The notes under the pieces were generated by a model. The model was not told the DNA's origin and ran no database searches. It saw only the letters and a program-made list of their open reading frames with translations. From contig CASBQF010000094.1 of the NCBI GenBank assembly GCA_949127775.1, positions 80,198-123,923 on the forward strand: DNA of 43,726 nucleotides, given 5' to 3'. Numbering within the stretch: position 1 is the first letter of the stretch; every line of letters starts with the position of its first letter. Of the stretch, positions 39,238-43,726 are shown one piece after another. The position numbers and the translations under genes are program-made. Source of the DNA: Oscillatoriales cyanobacterium PMM_0080. GTDB lineage: Bacteria > Cyanobacteriota > Cyanobacteriia > Cyanobacteriales > Microcoleaceae.

Positions 39238-40485
39238 ATGCTAAAAATTACAGTCATCGGCGGTGGCGCAGCGGGGTTTTTTAGTGCAATTACCTGTGCC
39301 AAAACCTACCCGCAAGCCCGCGTCACTTTACTAGAAGCTGGCCGCCAACTCTTGGCAAAAGTTCGCATTTCTGGTGGCGGGCGCTGCAATGTTACTCATG
39401 CTTGTTTTGATCCCGGTATTTTAGTGCAGAGTTACCCCAGAGGAGGGAAAGCTCTGCGCGGTGCTTTTAGTCGATTTCAACCCCGCGATACTGTTGAATG
39501 GTTTGCCAGTCACGGTGTGCAGTTGAAAACAGAAGAAGACGGGCGAATGTTTCCAATCACAGACGATTCCGCCACAATTGTTAACTGTTTGATCCGCGCC
39601 GCTGAGGATGCAGGTGTGAAAATTCGCACGGGCGATGCAGTCGTTTCAGTAAAGAAGTTAATGGGGAACGGTGCAGAAGACGGCCGCGGGGACACTGCCT
39701 CTATGTTTGAAGTTGAGTTGAAGTCGGGGGAGATATTCAAGTCCGATCGCATTTTACTCGCTACAGGCAGCAATCCGTCGGGTTTTAAGTGGGCAAAAGA
39801 GTTAGGAAATACCGTAGAACTGCCTGTTCCTTCTCTATTTACTTTTAATATTTCTGATAGCAGAATCAAAGATTTAGCCGGAGTTTCGGTGCCTAATGCT
39901 AAGGTAAAATTGCCGGGAGCAAAATTAGAACAAAGCGGGCCTTTGCTAATTACTCACTGGGGTTTGAGCGGGCCTGGTGTACTAAAACTTTCGGCTTGGG
40001 GCGCGAGATTTTTGCACGATCGCCATTATCGAACATCTGTGCTGATTAATTGGCTTCCCCAGTACAACGCGGAGGTTTTGCGGCAGCAACTGGTAGCGGT
40101 CAAATCGCAGTTGTCGCACCGATTGATCGTGTCTAGCTGTCCGTTTCCGATGCCGCGACGCCTCTGGGAACGTTTGACAAGTTCGATCGGCATTGATGAC
40201 CAAAAACGCTGGGCTGACTTATCTAATAAGGCGATCGATAAACTCCTGCTAGAACTCGTTCAAGGCGAATATCAGATTGCCGGAAAAGGCGCATTTAAGG
40301 AAGAATTCGTCACCTGCGGCGGTGTCAACCTCAAAGAAGTCGATTTCAAGACAATGGAAAGCCGTCGCTGTCCCGGACTTTTCTTTGCTGGCGAAATCTT
40401 GGATATCGACGGCGTAACGGGCGGTTTCAACTTCCAAAGTGCGTGGACTACGGCGTGGTTGGCTGGAATTGCGATCGGCAAATGA
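39238..40485 (+). CDS. HI0933/YhiN-family NAD(P)/FAD-dependent oxidoreductase
   Basis: A 415-residue flavoprotein of the HI0933 (BaiN/YhiN) family. The N-terminal FAD-binding Rossmann motif is ITVIGGGAAGFFSAI, followed by the family's ISGGGRCNVTH block and a distal DIDGVTGGFNFQSAWTTAWLAG that closes the FAD site. An ILLATGSNPSG segment lies in the middle. The ATG at 39238 is preferred, because the upstream TTG (39205) would add 11 residues before the dinucleotide-binding strand. The physiological substrate of this family is unsettled. There is no clear Shine-Dalgarno sequence and no operon partner. Confidence 0.9.
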   Translation: MLKITVIGGGAAGFFSAITCAKTYPQARVTLLEAGRQLLAKVRISGGGRCNVTHACFDPGILVQSYPRGGKALRGAFSRFQPRDTVEWFASHGVQLKTEEDGRMFPITDDSATIVNCLIRAAEDAGVKIRTGDAVVSVKKLMGNGAEDGRGDTASMFEVELKSGEIFKSDRILLATGSNPSGFKWAKELGNTVELPVPSLFTFNISDSRIKDLAGVSVPNAKVKLPGAKLEQSGPLLITHWGLSGPGVLKLSAWGARFLHDRHYRTSVLINWLPQYNAEVLRQQLVAVKSQLSHRLIVSSCPFPMPRRLWERLTSSIGIDDQKRWADLSNKAIDKLLLELVQGEYQIAGKGAFKEEFVTCGGVNLKEVDFKTMESRRCPGLFFAGEILDIDGVTGGFNFQSAWTTAWLAGIAIGK

Positions 40486-40591
40486 TCTGATCGAGAAACA
40501 AGGAAATGTGTAGTGCACTGCGCAACTTAAACTATTGGTAGTGCAAAAAATTAAATTTTGTGTAAGTCATGTTTAGTTATCTAAAAAATTG

Positions 40592-40626
40592 CAAATAACA
40601 AACAACCAATTACAAATTACCAATTA
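40592..40626. repeat. degenerate heptamer array abutting the aldolase ATG
   Basis: Five consecutive 7-mers, CAAATAA, CAAACAA, CCAATTA, CAAATTA and CCAATTA; the last base of the last unit is the A of the ATG. Related to the exact CAAATAA array at 9961-10016. Confidence 0.7.
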
Positions 40627-41399
40627 TGAGTGCCATAAAAATTCCCAAAGTCACAATCCAACCGCCGACATTCAACTCAATAGAAGAAGAACGTCGCCAC
40701 CGAAAACAGCGTCTAGCCGCCGCTTTAAGATTATTTGCAAAGTTTGGTTTCAGCGAAGGAATCGCCGGACACATCACAGTCCGCGATCCCGAATACCTCG
40801 ACCATTTCTGGGTAAATTCCTTTGGAATGCACTTTAGTTTAATTCGAGTCAGCGACCTAATTTTAGTCAACCACAAAGGCGAAGTTGTTGAGGGAAATAA
40901 ACCCGTAAACGAAGCAGCATTTGCGATTCATTCCCAAGTACACAGCGCCCGCCCCGATGTAATCGCAGCAGCCCACGCCCATTCTCCCTACGGCAAAACT
41001 TGGTCAACACTAGGCCGCCTGCTTGATCCGCTGACGCAAGATGCTTGTTCTTTTTACCAAGATCATGCCTTATTTGACGATTACACCGGAGTTGTCTTGG
41101 AAATCGAAGAAGCTAAACGCATCGCCCAAACTTTAGGTGACAAAAAAGCGATTATTCTTCAAAATCACGGACTACTAACAGTTGGTGAAACAGTAGATGA
41201 AGCGGCTTGGTGGTTTATTGCAATGGAACGTTCTTGTCAAGTACAGTTAATGGCAGAAGCAGCAGGAAAACCGATTCTCATCAAGCCAGAATGTGCGAAT
41301 CTGACACAGCAGCAAGTAGGATCACATCACATGGGATGGTTTAGCTTTCAACCGCTTTATGACACGATCGTGCGCCAGGAACCAGACTTATTAGATTAA
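40626..41399 (+). CDS. class II aldolase/adducin-family protein
   Basis: A 257-residue zinc-dependent aldolase-fold protein related to fuculose- and ribulose-phosphate aldolases. Metal and catalytic elements: NEAAFAIHSQVHSARPDVIAAAHAHSPYG contributes the Glu and the HxH zinc pair, and IILQNHGLLTVG contributes the third His; the GIAGHITVRDP loop is the phosphate-binding type. Fungal and bacterial members of this longer subgroup often act on unknown sugar phosphates or as decarboxylases, so the substrate is left open. The ATG overlaps the end of a heptamer array and no Shine-Dalgarno site is present. Confidence 0.88.
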   Translation: MSAIKIPKVTIQPPTFNSIEEERRHRKQRLAAALRLFAKFGFSEGIAGHITVRDPEYLDHFWVNSFGMHFSLIRVSDLILVNHKGEVVEGNKPVNEAAFAIHSQVHSARPDVIAAAHAHSPYGKTWSTLGRLLDPLTQDACSFYQDHALFDDYTGVVLEIEEAKRIAQTLGDKKAIILQNHGLLTVGETVDEAAWWFIAMERSCQVQLMAEAAGKPILIKPECANLTQQQVGSHHMGWFSFQPLYDTIVRQEPDLLD

Positions 41400-41410
41400 C
41401 TAACACACGA

Positions 41411-41473
41411 TATCCGTAGGGAAACGGCACTGCCGTGTCCTAATATCCGCAGGAAAACGACACTGCCGCGTCC
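41411..41473. repeat. two direct copies of a 30-bp GC-rich repeat
   Basis: Two 30-bp units (41411-41440 and 41444-41473), 26 of 30 identical, with a 33-bp period. Both contain the CACTGCCG core seen in the 26-bp inverted repeat at 3191-3253. They follow the aldolase stop. Confidence 0.75.
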
Positions 41474-41497
41474 TTTTTGCCGAACATAATTAGAGAT

Positions 41498-42397
41498 TTA
41501 TCTAGAAACCGATTCCAGCCAAGTAATCAAATCTTGTTGACTGGTAAAATCTAACAATAGTTCACCTAAATCATCCAATTGTTCAGCAGATAGCTGCTGG
41601 ATACGAGTTTGAATTTCCGGCGAAATCTCACCAGTACATCGCCGGAGTAGACGCATAATTAATTCTATCTGCCCCTCAATTTTACCTTCTTTGACACCTT
41701 TAATCACAGCACCGCGTTGGTCTTCAAAAAACATTTCCCGTTTTTCTAAAGCTCCTAATTCCTCAAGATTTAAACTAGACCTATTAGCGATATTAAAAGC
41801 TGTTTGCATTTCTGGTACTGATGCAAATTTTTCCGGTATTTCCTCCAAGTCAGGAGCGTTTTTGATAAAATAAGTCCAACTTTGAATCAAGCCTTCAACT
41901 TCTTCTAATTTTTTATTAAATTTAGGTAGCTCCAGGAAAAACAACTCTATTTCTCTATAATATTCGATGTTGTCTTCGACTTCTTTAAAGACAAAATGGG
42001 TGAGAAATTTATCGGTGTTTTCAAACAACACAAAATCGGCAATTGTCAAGGAAATCAAGGGATTTAATTTTAAGTAGCCTTCTCTTGGTTTGAGTTGAGT
42101 GGCGTAGGTTTCGGCTGCATTATAGATGACGCGCTTGCTAAAATCTTCTACATTAATTACCTGCATTTCGATGATGACAGTTGTATTTCCTGTAATTGTG
42201 GCTTTGACATTGAGGTAAGTGTCTTTTGAACCAGTAATGCTTGGTGCAGCGTAGGGATCGATAATTTCCAGGTATTGAATTGTCGGCTCTGCGTTGTAGA
42301 GCATGGCATTTAGAAAGCTAATCAAAACTTCTTTGTGCTGGGGCGATGCAAAGATTTTTTTGAAACCAAAGTCTGTCTTGGGATTGATGAAGTTCAT
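41498..42397 (-). CDS. Rpn/PD-(D/E)XK family protein, copy 1, catalytic Asp replaced
   Basis: A 299-residue member of the Rpn/YhgA (PDDEXK_2 transposase-like) nuclease family. It starts MNFINPKTDFGFKKIFASPQHKEVLISFLNAMLY and has the IIEMQVINVEDFSKRVIYNAAETYA block that carries the Glu-x-Gln of the active site. At the usual catalytic Asp (LDV) this copy has Asn: LNV, codon 42209-42211 (AAT on the minus strand). The neighbour has GAT. The C-terminal part is helical with an EGKIEGQ segment. The in-frame ATG at 42472 is rejected as a start, because it lies in the neighbour's end and the conserved MNFINPK start is internal. It is part of a tandem duplication with 42448-43371. Confidence 0.85.
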   Translation of the reverse strand: MNFINPKTDFGFKKIFASPQHKEVLISFLNAMLYNAEPTIQYLEIIDPYAAPSITGSKDTYLNVKATITGNTTVIIEMQVINVEDFSKRVIYNAAETYATQLKPREGYLKLNPLISLTIADFVLFENTDKFLTHFVFKEVEDNIEYYREIELFFLELPKFNKKLEEVEGLIQSWTYFIKNAPDLEEIPEKFASVPEMQTAFNIANRSSLNLEELGALEKREMFFEDQRGAVIKGVKEGKIEGQIELIMRLLRRCTGEISPEIQTRIQQLSAEQLDDLGELLLDFTSQQDLITWLESVSR

Positions 42398-42425
42398 AAT
42401 TGGTAACGGGTAATTTATGATTGGT
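42398..42425. repeat. heptamer array abutting the ATG of Rpn copy 1
   Basis: Read leftward: ACCAATC, ATAAATT, ACCCGTT, ACCAATT, directly followed by ATG. Same organisation as at 43372-43399, 40592-40626 and 9961-10016. Confidence 0.7.
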
Positions 42426-42447
42426 AAATCATGTTGCAAAACAAAAA

Positions 42448-43371
42448 TTATGCTGACACTGATTCCAGCCAAGTAATCAAATCTTGTTGACTGGTAAAAT
42501 CTAACAATAATTCACCTAAATCATCCAATTGTTCAGCAGATAGCTGTTGGATACGAGTTTGAATTTCTGGCGAAATCTCACCAGTACGTCGCCGAAGTAG
42601 ACGCATAATTAATTCTATTTGCCCCTCAATTCTACCTTCTTGGCGTCCTTCTTGGCGTCCTTCTCGACGACCTTTAATCACAGAACCACGTTGGTCTTCA
42701 AAAAACATTTCCCGTTTTTCTAATGCTTGTAATTCCTGAAGGTTTAAATTTGACCTATTGGCGATGTTAAAAGCTGTTTGCATTTCTGGTACTGAGGCAA
42801 ATTTCTCCGGTATTTCCTCTAAGTCAGGAGCGTTTTTGAGAAAATAAGTCCAACTTTGAATCAAACCTTCAACTTCTTCTAATCTTTTATTGAATTTAGG
42901 TAGCTCCAGAAAAAATAACTCTATTTCTTTGTAATATTCGATGTTGTCTTCGATTTCTTTAAAGACAAAATGGGTGAGAAATTTATCGGTGTTTTCAAAT
43001 AATACAAAATCGGCAATTGTCAAGGAAATCAAGGGATTTAATTTTAAGTAGCCTTCTCTTGGTTTGAGTTGAGTGGCGTAGGTTTTGGCTGCATTATAAA
43101 TGACGCGCTTGGTAAAAGCTTCTACATTAATTACCTGCATTTCGATGATTACAGTTGTGTTTCCTGTAATTGTGGCTTTGACATCCAGGTAAGTGTCTTT
43201 TAAACCAGTAATGCTTGGTGCGGCGTAGGGGTCGATGATTTCTAGGTCTTGAATTGTCGGCTCTGCGTTGTAGAGCATGGCATTCAGGAAGCTAATCAAA
43301 ACTTCTTTGTGCTGGGGCGAGGCAAAGATTTTTTTGAAGCCAAAATCTGTTTTGGGATTGATGAAGTTCAT
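42448..43371 (-). CDS. Rpn/PD-(D/E)XK family protein, copy 2
   Basis: A 307-residue near-twin of the neighbouring copy, most of it identical. It keeps the catalytic Asp (YLDV, codon 43183-43185) and the IIEMQVINVEAF block with Glu-x-Gln, so it has the intact putative nuclease site. It differs by an 8-residue expansion of an EGRQ repeat near residue 235 (GRREGRQEGRQEGR), the kind of short repeat that expands by slippage. Rpn proteins in E. coli are DNA endonucleases that promote recombination; the cyanobacterial clade is uncharacterised. Four heptamers directly precede the ATG. Confidence 0.85.
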   Translation of the reverse strand: MNFINPKTDFGFKKIFASPQHKEVLISFLNAMLYNAEPTIQDLEIIDPYAAPSITGLKDTYLDVKATITGNTTVIIEMQVINVEAFTKRVIYNAAKTYATQLKPREGYLKLNPLISLTIADFVLFENTDKFLTHFVFKEIEDNIEYYKEIELFFLELPKFNKRLEEVEGLIQSWTYFLKNAPDLEEIPEKFASVPEMQTAFNIANRSNLNLQELQALEKREMFFEDQRGSVIKGRREGRQEGRQEGRIEGQIELIMRLLRRRTGEISPEIQTRIQQLSAEQLDDLGELLLDFTSQQDLITWLESVSA

Positions 43372-43399
43372 AATTGGTAACGGGTAATTTGTAATTTGT
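43372..43399. repeat. heptamer array abutting the ATG of Rpn copy 2
   Basis: Read leftward: ACAAATT, ACAAATT, ACCCGTT, ACCAATT, then ATG. The two proximal units match those of copy 1 exactly, so the array was part of the duplicated unit. Confidence 0.7.
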
Positions 43400-43426
43400 A
43401 AACGGTGTTTAATTGTGGAATATTCA

Positions 43427-43726
43427 TTATAACAGTCCTTCCATTTCTAAGTCTTCAATAATCTGCAAGCCTCGTGGATCGCCGACTCGCAATAGCGAAG
43501 ATTTAGCATCTTCTCGTACGCCCATATCTTGGTCTTCTTCTAAAGATTCAATCAAAGCATCGATCGCCCCAGCATACACTACATTATTCGGTAACTCACG
43601 CGCTAGCTGCCCGATCGCCCAAGCAGAGTTACTTCGCACAGCAGATACAGCATCCCCCCGCAGCGATTGAATCAACGGCGGAATCGCAGCAATCACCACA
43701 TAGTAACCAACCTTTGCCATTTGACC
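43427..43726 (-). CDS. HEAT-repeat protein, 5' truncated at the window edge
   Basis: About 99 C-terminal residues of an alpha-helical HEAT-repeat protein of the cyanobacterial PBS-lyase-like type (AAIPPLIQSLRGDAVSAVRSNSAWAIGQLA, then AIDALIESLEEDQDMGVREDAKSSLLRVGDPRG). The frame is open to the last base of the window (two more codons before the ATG at 43720), so the true start probably lies beyond it. Such proteins are phycobilin lyase or NblB relatives, or general scaffolds; this fragment does not tell them apart. Ends with EMEGLL. Confidence 0.78.
   Translation of the reverse strand, partial: GQMAKVGYYVVIAAIPPLIQSLRGDAVSAVRSNSAWAIGQLARELPNNVVYAGAIDALIESLEEDQDMGVREDAKSSLLRVGDPRGLQIIEDLEMEGLL

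Noticed and set aside
42400-42472. Longer N-terminus for Rpn copy 1 (start at 42472)
   Set aside because: The added residues derive from the heptamer region and from the neighbour's end; copy 2 starts at the conserved MNFINPK.
1-43726. GCGATCGC-type octamers considered as regulatory sites
   Set aside because: They occur throughout genes and spacers, as HIP1 does in many cyanobacteria; they were used only as a taxonomic hint.

Overview
The window reads as the chromosome of a filamentous, Oscillatoriales-type cyanobacterium (Microcoleus/Oscillatoria-like; this placement is an inference). The evidence is the abundance of HIP1-type GCGATCGC octamers, a stand-alone helical carotenoid protein related to the N-terminal domain of the orange carotenoid protein, MASE1-linked adenylate cyclases, many heptanucleotide tandem repeats (STRR-type) and several families of palindromic intergenic repeats. 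No rRNA, tRNA, CRISPR array or complete insertion sequence was seen.

Left edge (1-3300): the end of an MBOAT O-acyltransferase and an SGNH/DUF459-type membrane-anchored hydrolase, a likely exopolysaccharide acylation pair. A Uma2-type nuclease-fold gene and glyoxalase I (gloA) follow, separated by palindromic repeats.

Copper island (3300-17440), the most coherent block. Leftward runs an apparent operon of a small HMA copper chaperone, a Cu(I) P1B-type ATPase (copA) and a membrane cupredoxin. Its upstream DNA has the anatomy of a MerR-family promoter: TTGACT and TATAAT 20 bp apart with a 22-bp dyad between them. Rightward come a CopM-like Met-rich DUF305 lipoprotein, a decayed copy of it, an unknown 65-residue protein, an RND adaptor, an HME-RND permease, a small lipoprotein, a DUF2808 exported protein and a two-component pair resembling CopR/CopS. 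Three promoters (before copM, the RND operon and DUF2808) carry the same direct repeat TTCAT-N6-TTCAT, always 15 nt before a -10-like TA hexamer. This matches the CopR site described in Synechocystis as I recall it. Together the genes form a cytosolic export arm and a periplasmic sensing, binding and efflux arm that share one divergent control region. A MazF-type toxin-antitoxin pair sits between the response regulator and the histidine kinase.

Housekeeping and signalling (17650-27500): htpG, rpmB with a strong bidirectional terminator, two tandem MASE1-PAS adenylate cyclases and proS, with a perfect 17-bp palindrome in front of proS.

Right half (27500-43726): a GIEQG-repeat hypothetical with a broken tandem copy; a 1045-residue membrane protein with a repeat of exactly 98 residues; a second Uma2 gene; a helical carotenoid protein; an acetoacetate-decarboxylase-like protein; an SLH-domain protein; a polysaccharide deacetylase with a secreted partner; a DUF433/DUF5615 toxin-antitoxin locus whose toxin has an amber stop; a ChaB-like relic; a YhiN/HI0933 flavoprotein; a class II aldolase; and two tandemly duplicated Rpn/PD-(D/E)XK genes, one lacking the catalytic Asp. 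A HEAT-repeat gene runs off the right edge. Heptamer arrays abut the ATG of four separate genes.
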